From the NCBI GenBank assembly GCA_035529075.1, contig DATKXK010000012.1:62001-126000 (forward strand): a DNA stretch of 64,000 nucleotides, in the 5' to 3' direction. The stretch comes from Acidobacteriota bacterium. GTDB lineage: Bacteria; Zixibacteria; MSB-5A5; GN15; FEB-12. The notes beneath the pieces are model-generated. The model was given only the letters and a program-made list of their open reading frames with translations, made no database searches and was not told the origin of the DNA. The position numbers were made by a program, and so were the translations under genes. Below are positions 8,232 to 17,699 of this stretch, piece after piece. Each line of letters opens with the position of its first letter. The stretch's first letter is position 1.

Positions 8232-9644
8232 ATGAAACTGGATACACTTCGCAGGATGGTCAAAGACAGAGAGATCGAGTTTCTGGATCTGAAATTCTGT
8301 GACCTGCCCGGCCGCTGGCATCACCTGACGCTGCCGGCTTCGTCGTTAAAGGCCAGCCTGTTCTCGGACGGGGTGGGAGTCGACGGTTCCTCGGTGCCGG
8401 GCTGGGCCTCTATTGAGCGCGGCGACATGATTATGCGGCCGGACCCGGCGACCGCGTTCGTCGACCCGTTCTTCGAGCGTCCGACGCTGTCGATGATCGG
8501 CAACATCGTGGCCACGGGAAAGAAGATGGAACCCTATTCTCGCGATCCGCGACGAGTGGCAGCCGACGCCGAGAGATTCCTGGCGAAAACGCTGAAGGGA
8601 AGCACAATAGTTCTTGGGCCTGAGTTCGAGTTCTACGTTTTTGATCGGGTGAATTTCTTTCAGGGTTCGGCGGCGGGATTCTACGAACTGTACTCAGATG
8701 AAGCGCAGTGGCACCCGGGCGAGGACGAAGAGAATCTCGGATACAAGATTCCATACAAGAAAGGATACCACGCGGCTCCACCGAGGGACCGAACGTACAA
8801 CCTCCGCTCAGAGATCTGTGCCCTTCTGGCCGACGTCGGTATTCCCATAAAATATCACCATCACGAGGTTGGCGGCGGCGGGCAGCATGAGATCGAGGTG
8901 GACTTTGACACCCTGCTGAGAATGGCAGACAAGTCGATGCTGGTCAAATACGTGGTGAAGAACTACACCTTCAGCCAGAACCAGTCGGCTACGTTCATGC
9001 CCAAACCGCTGTTCGACGAGCCGGGGTCCGGCCTGCACGTTCACCAGTACCTGGCCGGTGCCGGGGGTTCGCTTTTTTACGGGAAAACGGGCCCGGCGCA
9101 GCTATCCGAGCTTGGCCGGCACTACATCGGCGGCCTGCTCAAACACGTCGATTCCATGGTGGCGTTCTCAAATCCTTCCACCAATTCCTTCAAACGCCTG
9201 ATCCCCGGTTTCGAAGCCCCGGTGGCCGGTACGTACTCGGTGGCCAACCGGACCGCCTGTGTTCGTATTCCGGGTTACCAGCGCGACCCTAAAACGATGC
9301 GCATCGAGTTTCGGACCGGCGACGGAACGATGAACGCCTACCTGGCCTATGCGGCTATGCTCATGGCCGGTCTGGATGGGATCCGCAACAAGATAGACCC
9401 CGGTCTGCCCCTGGACAAGAATCTCGATGCTATGTCTGCTGAAGCGCTGGCCCGGATTCATCACCTGCCCGCTTCACTTGAAGAGGCCCTGGACGCCCTG
9501 GAGGCCGACCACGATTACCTGCTAAAGGGAGGCGTGTTTACCGAGGATCTGGTTGAAAGCTGGGTGGCCATCAAGCGACGGGAGATTCTCGACATCAACA
9601 AACGGCCCACCCCGTACGAGTTCGAGAGATACTACGACGCCTGA
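8232..9644 (+). CDS. glnA: glutamine synthetase, type I
   Basis: 470 residues, normal GSI length. It makes glutamine from glutamate, ammonia and ATP in the cytoplasm as a dodecamer. Family blocks are present: DGSSVPGW (51-58), FMPKPLFDEPGSGLHVHQ, and NPSTNSFKRLIPGFEAPV. Two departures stand out. The tyrosine that is adenylylated in GSI-beta enzymes (KNLYxLPPEE) is absent: the site reads KNLDAMSAEA at 396-405. The usual RxPDxSxNPY block reads RTGDGTMNAY (361-370). Control by GlnE is therefore unlikely. GGGAGG precedes the ATG. A dyad symmetry element lies upstream. The 3' end overlaps the convergent SDR gene by 13 bases. Confidence 0.93.
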   Translation: MKLDTLRRMVKDREIEFLDLKFCDLPGRWHHLTLPASSLKASLFSDGVGVDGSSVPGWASIERGDMIMRPDPATAFVDPFFERPTLSMIGNIVATGKKMEPYSRDPRRVAADAERFLAKTLKGSTIVLGPEFEFYVFDRVNFFQGSAAGFYELYSDEAQWHPGEDEENLGYKIPYKKGYHAAPPRDRTYNLRSEICALLADVGIPIKYHHHEVGGGGQHEIEVDFDTLLRMADKSMLVKYVVKNYTFSQNQSATFMPKPLFDEPGSGLHVHQYLAGAGGSLFYGKTGPAQLSELGRHYIGGLLKHVDSMVAFSNPSTNSFKRLIPGFEAPVAGTYSVANRTACVRIPGYQRDPKTMRIEFRTGDGTMNAYLAYAAMLMAGLDGIRNKIDPGLPLDKNLDAMSAEALARIHHLPASLEEALDALEADHDYLLKGGVFTEDLVESWVAIKRREILDINKRPTPYEFERYYDA

Positions 9645-10405
9645 TCCGGTCGCCGGTGGACCACCCCGCACGAAGCCTGGGCTTTCGGCAGCACGATCAC
9701 CTCGGCGATGTTGACGTGCGCGGGGCGACCGGCAACCCATAGTACCGCCTCGGCAATGTCGTCTCCGGACAAGGGAACCAGCCCGTCGTAGACCTTCCCG
9801 GCCCGGGCGGCATCACCACGGAACCTGACGAGCGAGAACTCCGTCTCGACCATGCCGGGATCGACGGTTGAAACACGGATGGGGGTATCGACGAGGTCAA
9901 TCATCATTGCCTTGGTGAGCGCCGTCACCGCGTACTTGGTGGCGCAGTATACGTTGCCGCCGGGGTATACCTCGTGACCGGCGATCGATCCGATGTTGAT
10001 GACGTGTCCCCTGCCCCTCCTGACCATGCCGGGGATAACGGCCCTGCTGACGTAAAGCAACCCCTTGACGTTGGTGTCAATCATTTCCTCCCAGCTCTCC
10101 GGGTTGCCTTCGTGCAGCTTCTCCAGGTCACGTGACAAGCCGGCGTTGTTCACGAGGACGTCGATGGCGGCCCAGGGTTCCGGCAGTTGCGCCACGGTTT
10201 TCTCCACCGTCGCCCGGTTCCGGACGTCGAGTTGCACCAGATGACTTTCGGTCGGCAGCCTGGAGGCCAGTGATTCAAGGCGGTCCATGCGCCGTGCCGC
10301 CAGAATAAGCCTGGCCCCTGCCTCGGCGAACTTGCGTGCCGTGGCCTCACCGATACCGGACGAAGCGCCTGTGATAAGAATAATCTTGTCGCGCAGTGCG
10401 GTCAT
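9632..10405 (-). CDS. short-chain dehydrogenase/reductase
   Basis: 257 residues with the classical SDR layout: nucleotide-binding TGASSGIG (12-19), NNAG (86-89), catalytic Ser140 and the YxxxK pair Tyr153/Lys157 (YCATK). It resembles the YdfG/serine 3-dehydrogenase-like branch (SSGIGEATARKFAEAGARLILAARR), which reduces hydroxy acids or malonic semialdehyde with NADP. Arg at 39 after the second strand favours NADP over NAD. The substrate is not known. AAAGGAAA precedes the ATG. It is convergent with glnA. Confidence 0.9.
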   Translation of the reverse strand: MTALRDKIILITGASSGIGEATARKFAEAGARLILAARRMDRLESLASRLPTESHLVQLDVRNRATVEKTVAQLPEPWAAIDVLVNNAGLSRDLEKLHEGNPESWEEMIDTNVKGLLYVSRAVIPGMVRRGRGHVINIGSIAGHEVYPGGNVYCATKYAVTALTKAMMIDLVDTPIRVSTVDPGMVETEFSLVRFRGDAARAGKVYDGLVPLSGDDIAEAVLWVAGRPAHVNIAEVIVLPKAQASCGVVHRRPDQAS

Positions 10406-10712
10406 CGCGTTTCCTTTCCACTTTGAACGTTGGCCGGAATGTATGAGCCGGGCGGCATGATGTCAATTCGCGAGACCGCGGTGATCAGCAAGCCGGCGCT
10501 GACGATGCGGACCCGGCTGCGCGCCGGTTAATCATCTGTTCAAACTTTGCACAACCGCCCAGTAGACCCTGCCCCAGTACCTGTAGAGGCGTAACCATAT
10601 TCTGCACCGGATTTGCGTTTTTGGGTCCGGCGGACGTCGGCGCGTGCTTCGTAACACATTGTGAGAGAACAAAATAAGGTTAGTCAAAGATGCTGTCTAC
10701 CGGTTCGGGTGA

Positions 10713-10729
10713 CTGGCATACATTCTGCA
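10713..10729 (+). promoter_or_regulatory. possible sigma54-type -24/-12 promoter
   Basis: CTGGCATACATTCTGCA has GG and GC dinucleotides with the ten-base gap of the sigma54 consensus (TGGCAC-N5-TTGC), with mismatches at two or three less conserved positions. It points to the small ORF at 10844. Weak evidence alone. Confidence 0.3.
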
Positions 10730-10781
10730 ATATGCAGCTCGGAGAACCTGTAAACATCCGGCCGTTTCTGCCCGATACATA

Positions 10782-10797
10782 GTCATGACGTCATGAC
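10782..10797. promoter_or_regulatory. 16-bp perfect palindrome, likely operator
   Basis: GTCATGACGTCATGAC is its own reverse complement and also a tandem pair of GTCATGAC. It lies 46 bases before the small ORF at 10844 and about 55 bases after the sigma54-like site. The form suits binding of a dimeric regulator. Confidence 0.4.
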
Positions 10798-10843
10798 CTT
10801 GATCATTGGCTGTCGGGCAACCGGGCCGGGAAAGGGACAGGCA

Positions 10844-10984
10844 ATGACCAAGAGCAGGAAGAAGAAAAACGGGTTGCCCAAGAAGACGTACTGGCACCTG
10901 TACAGTCTGCAGGGTGTGGCCTCGGACAAGCTGGTACGAATTGTGAACAAGGTGCTCAGAAGGGAATATATCCTGATAAAGTAG
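10844..10984 (+). CDS. small basic protein, unrecognised
   Basis: A 46-residue frame starting MTKSRKKKNGLPKKTYW and ending RREYILIK. The N-terminus is strongly basic; the rest alternates hydrophobic and charged residues as in a short amphipathic helix. Codons end mostly in G or C as in neighbouring genes, and AAAGGGA lies near the ATG, so it looks like a real gene rather than chance. The family is unknown; a nucleic-acid-binding role would fit the charge but is only a guess. Confidence 0.5.
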   Translation: MTKSRKKKNGLPKKTYWHLYSLQGVASDKLVRIVNKVLRREYILIK

Positions 10985-10999
10985 CCGGGCACTTTTTCC

Positions 11000-11029
11000 T
11001 TGACAGTCGGTACGATGAGCCGGTACCAT
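11000..11029 (+). promoter_or_regulatory. putative promoter for the M23 peptidase gene
   Basis: TTGACA and TACCAT separated by 18 bases, about 75 bases before the peptidase ATG. A second -10-like TATAAT lies at 11096-11101, only three bases before the ATG. Confidence 0.4.
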
Positions 11030-11105
11030 TGGCAACGATAGTCAACCGGTCCTTCAGGGTACCCGATGTTTTTGTCTCTTGGTGCCGCCTGTCGGATATA
11101 ATAGT

Positions 11106-12008
11106 ATGCGCAGTAAGAAGTTAACATTCATGGTCATCCCGGATTCCTCCGGGACATCCAGAGAACTCCAGGTCCCGGTCGTACTCCTGTACGCCGCCGG
11201 AGCCTTTGTCGCGGTTCTCCTCGTGGTGAGTTTCTTCCTGGCGGGCGAGTTTTTCGGAGATCGTGTCACTCAGGAAGAACTGGCCCAGTTGCGTACGGAG
11301 AACCGTCAACTGATGACCAAGTACGAACAACTGCGCTGGGATCTGGCCGAAACGGACGCGCGCTATGGCGAACTCGTGGAAAAGGAGATCATGATCAGAA
11401 CGATGTTCGATCTCCCGGACATCAGCGTCGAGGAGCGGCAGCTGGGTATCGGCGGTCCAACCTCACCATCGTTTGCCGAGATGAGTGAGTCGCAGCAGGA
11501 GGCCTACGGCACCGAGGTGGAGGTAGATCGCCTGCTGCGCGTTTCCCGGTTTGAGTTGGAGAAATTCGGCGAAGTGGAGAAAGAACTCAGGGGTCTCAAG
11601 GATCGGCTTGACCATACTCCGTCCATTTGGCCCACAAAGGGCTGGAATTCCCGCGGGTACGGGATGAAGTACGACCCGTTCACCGGCTACAAGCAGTTCC
11701 ACCGAGGTATAGATGTCGCCAACCGTACCGGCACCGCCATCATAGCAGCCGCCGACGGTAAGATTCGAAGCGCCGGCCGGGCGGGCGGCATGGGCAAGAT
11801 GATTGTGGTCGATCACGGTTACGGTTTCGTGTCGAGGTATGCGCACCTTTCCGAGATCGCGACCCAACGGGGGACCAGAATCAAGCGCGGCGATGTCATC
11901 GGGTATATGGGCTCGACCGGATATTCCACCGGCCCCCACCTGCACTACGAGGTCTGGCGTAACGGTAAGGCGCTGAACCCCCGCGACTTCATCCTCAACG
12001 ACATGTAG
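11106..12008 (+). CDS. M23 family metallopeptidase (LytM-like), membrane-anchored
   Basis: 300 residues. A short basic N-terminus is followed by one membrane helix (~24-46), a coiled coil (~55-100), a linker, and a LytM/peptidase M23 domain (~180-295). Zinc ligands are His199 and Asp203 (FHRGID) and His280 in HLHYEVW (278-284); His247 (YAHLSE) is also conserved. The ligands suggest an active endopeptidase that cuts peptidoglycan cross-links, or an activator if inactive in vivo. I start at the ATG at 11106, since MRSKKLTFMVIPDSSG is the usual opening of this group; an upstream GTG in frame adds nine unlikely residues. A strong terminator follows the stop. Confidence 0.9.
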   Translation: MRSKKLTFMVIPDSSGTSRELQVPVVLLYAAGAFVAVLLVVSFFLAGEFFGDRVTQEELAQLRTENRQLMTKYEQLRWDLAETDARYGELVEKEIMIRTMFDLPDISVEERQLGIGGPTSPSFAEMSESQQEAYGTEVEVDRLLRVSRFELEKFGEVEKELRGLKDRLDHTPSIWPTKGWNSRGYGMKYDPFTGYKQFHRGIDVANRTGTAIIAAADGKIRSAGRAGGMGKMIVVDHGYGFVSRYAHLSEIATQRGTRIKRGDVIGYMGSTGYSTGPHLHYEVWRNGKALNPRDFILNDM

Positions 12009-12035
12009 ACCGCCGACGGTCGGTGGTTACTCTGC

Positions 12036-12060
12036 AACGCCCGATCGGGCGTTTTTTTTT
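12036..12060 (+). terminator. intrinsic terminator after the M23 peptidase gene
   Basis: Perfect palindromic stem AACGCCCGATCGGGCGTT ending in a run of nine Ts. Confidence 0.9.
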
Positions 12061-12102
12061 GCCCCGGGGGCAATAATCGACTTGCCAACGCTCCCGGATA
12101 TT

Positions 12103-12120
12103 ACTACTTAATAGAGTAGT
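12103..12120. promoter_or_regulatory. inverted repeat upstream of the sigma factor gene
   Basis: ACTACT-TAATAG-AGTAGT, AT-rich and close to a TTGCCA hexamer at 12082. It lies about 50 bases before the sigma factor start and could be an operator overlapping its promoter. Confidence 0.35.
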
Positions 12121-12169
12121 TTACTCCATTTTGTGTCGCCGGGGCGGACCGTGAGCGGAGGATAAGATT

Positions 12170-12799
12170 ATGACAACGGGAAACGAGGCATTGGGCCGGG
12201 CCGAAGAGACGGGGCGGGTCGACGACGAGGTTTGTGTCCGGAGGCTGATCGCGCGCTTCAAGGAAGGTGACAAGGGAGCCTTCGACGAGATTGTCAAGCA
12301 GTATCGCAAGCAGGTGGCGGCGCTGGCGTACCGGGTCGTCGGTGATTACGATGAAGCGGCCGACGTCGTGCAGACCGTGTTTGTCAAGATGGCCCGCAAT
12401 ATCTCGCGATATGACGAGAGGAAGAAATTCTACACGTGGCTGTACCGGATCACGGTAAACGCGTCAATTGACCATATGCGTAAGCATCAGCGACATCGAC
12501 ACGAGTCGATCGAGAACCTGCACGACAGCCTGGAGAGCTCTGCGGCGGATCCGGAATGGTCCCATCGCCGCCGTCAGCTGAAGGCCCACATCGAGAGGGC
12601 CGCCGGCACTCTCAATGAGAAACAGCTCTCGGCCTTTATGCTCCGCGACGTGGAAGGCTGCACGGTGGACGACGTGGCCAGCATCATGGAAATGCCTGAG
12701 GCGACCGTCCGCTGGTATCTGCATCGCGCCAGGGCCAAGATCCGCAAGGAACTGCTGCGCCGCTGCCCCCAGTTGCTCATTCTGATGGGTATCAGATAG
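12170..12799 (+). CDS. ECF-like RNA polymerase sigma factor
   Basis: 209 residues. Region 2 is at ~30-105 ([43 protein letters not shown].. [18 protein letters not shown]) and region 4 at ~140-200 ([48 protein letters not shown]). Regions 1.1, 1.2 and 3 are lacking, which marks an extracytoplasmic-function group sigma. It would redirect RNA polymerase to a small regulon. No anti-sigma gene lies next to it; the copper-type P-ATPase gene follows after 50 bases. GGAGGATAAGATT precedes the ATG. The acidic N-terminal 25 residues are extra. Confidence 0.9.
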   Translation: MTTGNEALGRAEETGRVDDEVCVRRLIARFKEGDKGAFDEIVKQYRKQVAALAYRVVGDYDEAADVVQTVFVKMARNISRYDERKKFYTWLYRITVNASIDHMRKHQRHRHESIENLHDSLESSAADPEWSHRRRQLKAHIERAAGTLNEKQLSAFMLRDVEGCTVDDVASIMEMPEATVRWYLHRARAKIRKELLRRCPQLLILMGIR

Positions 12800-12849
12800 G
12801 CTGGTCTTTTGCTGAACCGGTTGCGACCGGAAGTGTTATATTGGCAATC

Positions 12850-15054
12850 ATGACCAAGAGCGGTGAAGTGACTCTCAGAATTGAGGGTATGCATTGTGCC
12901 GGCTGCGTTCGCAGCATCGAGCACGGAATCTCCCAACTGCCCGGGGTAAGCGAGTGCCGTGTCAATCTGGCTATTGGTTCGGCAGCCGTGGTCTATGACG
13001 TCGACCGCTTGGATGAGAAGGCAATCATCGGGCGCGTCGCGGAGCTTGGGTACTCGGCCACCGCCGGCAAATTCGATCTTCTGCGTGCCAATGAGCAGGA
13101 GGCGGAATCCGCCCGGCGGAGCTTTGTGCTGGCGGCGGTTTTATCCGCGCCCCTGGTTGTATTGGCGATGTGGCCCATGTTTACCGGCGGGCCGGTTCAC
13201 TCCCTGCCTGTAGATACGCTGGCCCAGGCGCTTCTGGCAGCCGTCGTTCTGCTGTACGCGGGGCGAGGCATCCTTGCCGACGCCATTCGCCAGGCGATCC
13301 GTTTCCGGGTAAACATGAATTCGCTCATTGCCATGGGGACTTTGGCGGCCTACGGGTGGTCGATTTACGCCTTCACACAGGTGTCCGCCGGCAGACCGGC
13401 ACCGTTGTATTTCGAGTCGGCCGGGATGATCGTAACGCTGATTCTGCTGGGCCGTTACCTGGAAGCCCGGGCCAGGCGGAAAGCCGGTGCGGCAATCCAG
13501 TCTTTACTAAGGCTTCGCCCGGCGGCGACTACCGCGATCATTGACGGTGCTGAGGTCCAGATGGCTGCAGCCGACGTTGGGCCGGGCATGGTGCTGCTGG
13601 TCAGGCCGGGCGAGCGGCTGCCGGCCGATGGCTCGGTGCTCGAAGGCAATCCATCCGTTGACGAGTCGTTGTTGACCGGGGAATCTATGCCCGTGGAAAA
13701 GCGGGCTGGAGATGGAGTCCTTGGGGGAGCGCTTAACGGTAACAGCCCGTTTAAAATGACGGTAACCTCGGTCGGCGAGGACAGTTTCCTGGCGAACGTG
13801 ATCCAGCTGGTCGCCGAGGCGCAGTCAAAAAAGGCCCCGGTGCAAAAGCTGGCTGACCGGGTGGCGGCGGTATTTGTGTTGGCCGTAATGGGCGTGGCTC
13901 TTATTACGCTCGCGCTCTGGCTCTGGCTGGCTCCGGGGCATCCGATGCTGGTGCAGTCGGTAATCTCGGTGCTGATCATCGCCTGTCCCTGCGCTCTCGG
14001 TCTGGCCACTCCGACGGCCGTGCTGGCCGGTACCGGCCGTGCCGCCCGCGAGGGAATTATTATCAAAGGCGGCGACGTCCTCGAAAGGCTGACCACGATT
14101 GACACCGTTGTGTTTGACAAGACCGGTACTCTCACTGACGGTCGGCCGGACGTCGTGGCGGTACGGACCTTTGGACACCTCTCGGAGCAAAGCATGATAC
14201 GGGTCGCCGGTTCGCTGGAAGCAGGCTCGGAGCATCCGGTGGGAGCGGCGATTGCAAGGTACATGAGGGGGCGGCAGGTCGAGCCGTGCGTGATCAGGAA
14301 CGCCTTAGCCAGACCGGGGTACGGCATGACCGGCGAGTTTGACGGACACCGGGTAGTCCTGGGCAGCCGCTCGCTGATGGACGCGGAAGGTGTCAATTTC
14401 GGACCATCGCTGCTTCCCGGCACCCGCGAAATGGAACTGGGGCGAACGGTGGTCTACGCTGCGATAGACGGCAACGTGGTGGGCACGATTTCGCTGGCTG
14501 ACCGGCTCAGGGGGGACGCGCGGGAGCTGATCGCGCACCTCAAGGACGGCCGCAGGCGCGTGAGTATGATCACCGGCGATAACCGCCGGACGGCCGAGGG
14601 AATCGCCCGTTCGCTCGGTCTGGAAGAGTATGAGGCAGAGATCAAACCGGACCAGAAAAAGCTGATCGTGCAATCCTACCGCCGGGCCGGGTATCGGGTA
14701 GCGATGGTCGGAGACGGCATTAACGACGCTCCGGCCCTGGCCGAAGCCGACGTCGGGGTGGCCATCGGCAGCGGCGCCGACGTGGCCATGGAAACGGCCG
14801 ACGTGGTTCTGGTAAGGGACGATCTGATGTCGATCCAGAAAATGTTCACCCTGGCCCGGCTGAGCCTTCGAGTAATCAAACAGAATCTGTTCTGGGCCTT
14901 CTTTTACAACTCCGTGGCTATCCCGGTGGCGGCGGGAGTGTTTTATCCCCTGATAGGCCTGACGCTCTCGCCGATGATCGCGGCGGCTGCGATGAGCCTG
15001 TCGTCGGTCTTTGTCGTCCTGAATTCAGTACGCCTCAACACGGTAGAGTTATGA
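12850..15054 (+). CDS. copA: heavy-metal (Cu+-type) P1B ATPase
   Basis: 734 residues. One heavy-metal-associated domain carries GMHCAGC (Cys16, Cys19). About eight membrane helices follow. The intramembrane CPC motif (379-381) marks the Cu+/Ag+ branch. Catalytic motifs are the actuator TGES, phosphorylated DKTGT (Asp423), SEHP, and GDGINDAP. It exports monovalent copper from the cytoplasm. I start at the ATG at 12850; the TTG three codons earlier is less likely. TATATT sits seven bases before the ATG and there is no clear Shine-Dalgarno, so the mRNA may be leaderless. The sigma gene just upstream might respond to metal. Confidence 0.93.
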   Translation: MTKSGEVTLRIEGMHCAGCVRSIEHGISQLPGVSECRVNLAIGSAAVVYDVDRLDEKAIIGRVAELGYSATAGKFDLLRANEQEAESARRSFVLAAVLSAPLVVLAMWPMFTGGPVHSLPVDTLAQALLAAVVLLYAGRGILADAIRQAIRFRVNMNSLIAMGTLAAYGWSIYAFTQVSAGRPAPLYFESAGMIVTLILLGRYLEARARRKAGAAIQSLLRLRPAATTAIIDGAEVQMAAADVGPGMVLLVRPGERLPADGSVLEGNPSVDESLLTGESMPVEKRAGDGVLGGALNGNSPFKMTVTSVGEDSFLANVIQLVAEAQSKKAPVQKLADRVAAVFVLAVMGVALITLALWLWLAPGHPMLVQSVISVLIIACPCALGLATPTAVLAGTGRAAREGIIIKGGDVLERLTTIDTVVFDKTGTLTDGRPDVVAVRTFGHLSEQSMIRVAGSLEAGSEHPVGAAIARYMRGRQVEPCVIRNALARPGYGMTGEFDGHRVVLGSRSLMDAEGVNFGPSLLPGTREMELGRTVVYAAIDGNVVGTISLADRLRGDARELIAHLKDGRRRVSMITGDNRRTAEGIARSLGLEEYEAEIKPDQKKLIVQSYRRAGYRVAMVGDGINDAPALAEADVGVAIGSGADVAMETADVVLVRDDLMSIQKMFTLARLSLRVIKQNLFWAFFYNSVAIPVAAGVFYPLIGLTLSPMIAAAAMSLSSVFVVLNSVRLNTVEL

Positions 15055-15215
15055 TCCCCGGGGTCGGCAAGCCACGCCCGTCCGACGGTACACTCAATAC
15101 GCACCCGGGGCCTCCTGCGGAGCGGAATTGCCCCGGCATGGCATCAGCCCGGTTGCGCCGCGCCGCGCTGAATGGTACCATATCCTCGGCAAACTGAAGA
15201 AGAGACGTATTTTTT

Positions 15216-16211
15216 ATGCCCTTTAAGTTATCGCCCAAGACGGCCCTCGGTCTGTTCATCGCCATGGTCGTTTTCCTGCTGGCCCAGGCTGTCTGGTGGG
15301 TGGTGTTCATGGCCCGCCTGGTCGACGAGAAGGTCCTTCTGGCCGAGGAACTCGGTGCGTCAGGGCAGTTCGTTGACAGCCTGCATCAGGAAGAGATTTC
15401 CAGGCAGGTCATGGTAGGCCTGGAGGGGGTTGTCTTTCTGCTTCTGATATTTGCCGGCATCTGGCTGATCTACCGGTCGCTGGTGAAAACCGAGGAGCTG
15501 AAGTTCCATCAACAGAATTTTCTCCTGGCCGTAACGCATGAACTGAAGACGCCCCTTTCGTCGATCAAGGTATATCTTGATACTCTCACGTCGCAGAAGA
15601 TACCGGACGCCAAAAAGCAGGCGGTCATTCCGAAGATGAAAGAGGACGTCAGCCGGCTGGAGAAGCATGTGGAGAAGATTCTTGAGGCAGGACGGTTTGA
15701 GCGCGCGGGGTACACGCTCAATCTTGAATACTTCGACTTGACCCGTCTTGTTCAGGAACGCATTGCGGCCCTCGAGCGTATCACCACCCGGGTGCCCATT
15801 GCCGTCAAGCCGAACCTGGAAAAAGACGTGACGTTCCATGGTGATGAGATGGCGCTGGGACGCGCGATCGACGCGATTCTTGAAAACTCTCTGAAATACC
15901 ACGTCGCCGGGGGAATCGAGATCGATGTCAGCCTTTCGGTGCGGGACTCTAGGATCGTGCTTGAAATCGCCGACCGTGGTATCGGGCTGGAAAGAAAAGA
16001 GCTGGAAACGATTTTCGAGCGCTTCTACCGCGTAGGCGACGAGCTGACGCGGGGCTCGGAAGGAACAGGGTTGGGGCTGTACCTTTGCCGGGAGATCGTC
16101 AGGGCGCTCGGTGGCGACGTCACCGCCCGCTCGGACGGTCCGGGCAAAGGTGCGAGGTTCACCATAACCCTGAAACAGAGCAAAGTACGTGAAAACGATA
16201 TTGCTGGTTGA
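15216..16211 (+). CDS. sensor histidine kinase
   Basis: 331 residues. Two membrane helices (~10-30 and ~65-85) frame a short extracytoplasmic loop. Then come a HisKA dimerisation region with phospho-accepting His108 (AVTHELKTPLSS) and a HATPase_c domain with N box (ILENSLKYHV), G1 (DRGIGLE), F box (IFERFYRV) and G2 (GTGLGLYLC). The sensing loop is only ~35 residues, so the signal is likely membrane-linked or comes from a partner. A dozen or so bases before the ATG lies GAAGAAGAGA. The 3' end overlaps the response regulator gene by 23 bases, so the two form a coupled two-component pair. Confidence 0.93.
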   Translation: MPFKLSPKTALGLFIAMVVFLLAQAVWWVVFMARLVDEKVLLAEELGASGQFVDSLHQEEISRQVMVGLEGVVFLLLIFAGIWLIYRSLVKTEELKFHQQNFLLAVTHELKTPLSSIKVYLDTLTSQKIPDAKKQAVIPKMKEDVSRLEKHVEKILEAGRFERAGYTLNLEYFDLTRLVQERIAALERITTRVPIAVKPNLEKDVTFHGDEMALGRAIDAILENSLKYHVAGGIEIDVSLSVRDSRIVLEIADRGIGLERKELETIFERFYRVGDELTRGSEGTGLGLYLCREIVRALGGDVTARSDGPGKGARFTITLKQSKVRENDIAG

Positions 16212-16902
16212 AGACGACCTGCACCTGGCCGACGGCCTGACTATGAACCTCGAGGCTGAAGGCTACCAGGTGGTGCACGCGGCCGACGGTCACCTGGTGC
16301 TCGAGGAGTTCGACAAGGGCATGTTTGATCTCGTTCTGCTGGACATCATGCTGCCCGGGACCGACGGTCTGACTATCTGCAAGGAGATCCGCAGTCGGGG
16401 GGATACTGTGCCGATCCTCTTTCTTACCGCTCGCGATCAGGCGGAGCAGAAGGTGGAGGGCCTTCTGGCCGGAGGGGACGATTACCTCACCAAGCCGTTC
16501 GACACGGCCGAATTGCTGGCGCGGATCCAGGGGATTTTTCGCAGGCAGGCCTGGCTGGCGGCCGAGGGATCGGTCGATGACGAGTATGAGTTTGACGGCC
16601 GGCGAGTCAATTTCCGTACGTTCGAAGCCGCGGGTCCGCGAGGCGGGTCCAGGCTTACCCGTAAAGAATGCATGGTAATCAAGTACCTGGTGGAACGTGA
16701 GGGGGAAGTCGTCAGCCGGGACCAGCTCCTCGATGCCGTTTGGGGGTATCACATCTACCCGACCAACCGGACTATCGACAATTTCGTCCTGAAGATCCGC
16801 AAGATATTCGAGGATGACCCGAAGAAACCGAGATATTTCGAGACAATCAGGGGGACCGGCTACCGGTTTTCACTCGACCGCTATGCGCCTGACCAGGAAT
16901 AG
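16189..16902 (+). CDS. OmpR-family response regulator
   Basis: 237 residues. The receiver domain (1-120) has the acidic pair at 9-10, phospho-acceptor Asp52 (LLDIMLPG) and the conserved Lys in LTKPF (~102). The C-terminal winged helix (~140-232) ends with the OmpR-type signature TNRTIDNFVLKIRKIFEDD..YFETIRGTGYRF. It binds DNA when phosphorylated by the kinase gene it overlaps. The start is GTG at 16189, inside the kinase gene, which points to translational coupling. Targets are unknown. Confidence 0.94.
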   Translation: MKTILLVEDDLHLADGLTMNLEAEGYQVVHAADGHLVLEEFDKGMFDLVLLDIMLPGTDGLTICKEIRSRGDTVPILFLTARDQAEQKVEGLLAGGDDYLTKPFDTAELLARIQGIFRRQAWLAAEGSVDDEYEFDGRRVNFRTFEAAGPRGGSRLTRKECMVIKYLVEREGEVVSRDQLLDAVWGYHIYPTNRTIDNFVLKIRKIFEDDPKKPRYFETIRGTGYRFSLDRYAPDQE

Positions 16903-17053
16903 GCGGGGCGGACCATTGCCGGGGCACTGCCGCTGTCGCCGAAATGTTCGGTGTGACTCTGTGCCGGCCGGCCTTACCGCGGTATCCTTGACTTTCCGGG
17001 ACGAGACGTTACTTTCCGAAGCTTCTGCCCGTAAATGCAGTTGATGGAGCAAC

Positions 17054-17647
17054 GTGATTTCTTTGATTGCAGGCCTGGGCAACCCGGGTGATCGGTACGC
17101 CGGTACACGGCATAATATCGGTTTCGAGGTGGTGGACCGGGTATGCCGGGAGTTGAATGCGTCGGCCGGGCCGGACGCTGATCTGTACCAGTGGTCGGTC
17201 GCCGAGTTGCCGGCCGGAAAGATCTACCTGGCCAAGCCCGGCACGTCTGTGAATCGCGCCGGGCTGGCCGTGCATCAGCTGCTCGCCGACAGCAGCCTTG
17301 AGATAAGCAGGCTGCTGGTTGTGCTCGATGACTTCCAACTGCCGCTGGGGGCGGTTCGCATTCGAGCTTTCGGTTCCGACGGCGGGCATAACGGGCTGGC
17401 GTCAATAATCGACGAATTGGGAACCCAGGATTTTGCGAGGCTCCGCCTGGGTATCGGCCCGCCTCAGGATACTTCGCCAGCCACAGACTTCGTCCTGGCG
17501 CGGTTTGAGCCGGAGGAAGAAGAAACCGTCGAAGAAATGGTTGCCATAGCGTCTCAGGCGGTTATATTTGCTGCCGGTCATCCCCTCGATGAGGTGATGT
17601 CAAAATACAACAAGAGCCCTGCTCCCCCGAACGGCACGAGGCAGTGA
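17054..17647 (+). CDS. pth: peptidyl-tRNA hydrolase
   Basis: 197 residues, normal length. It frees tRNA from peptidyl-tRNA that drops off the ribosome. Catalytic residues are at the same numbers as in E. coli: Asn10 (GLGNPG) and His20 (TRHNIGF); the DD pair in VVLDDFQLPLG and the SDGGHNGL block also match. The usual KPxTxMN block reads KPGTSVNRAG. Start is GTG with GGAGCAAC before it. It heads a block of translation genes (rpsF, rpsR, rplI), a common order in bacteria. Confidence 0.95.
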   Translation: MISLIAGLGNPGDRYAGTRHNIGFEVVDRVCRELNASAGPDADLYQWSVAELPAGKIYLAKPGTSVNRAGLAVHQLLADSSLEISRLLVVLDDFQLPLGAVRIRAFGSDGGHNGLASIIDELGTQDFARLRLGIGPPQDTSPATDFVLARFEPEEEETVEEMVAIASQAVIFAAGHPLDEVMSKYNKSPAPPNGTRQ

Positions 17648-17699
17648 GTTTCAGGGGAGCCGTTGAACCTTTAACCAACGTCCGAAGGGAGGTCTGCAC

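Larger units (their letters stand above)
10406..10843. other. gene-free intergenic region
   Basis: About 440 bases between the SDR gene start and a small ORF. It contains no protein-like frame. It should carry the SDR promoter (minus strand) and holds two marked elements listed separately: a sigma54-like site and a 16-bp perfect palindrome. Confidence 0.5.
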
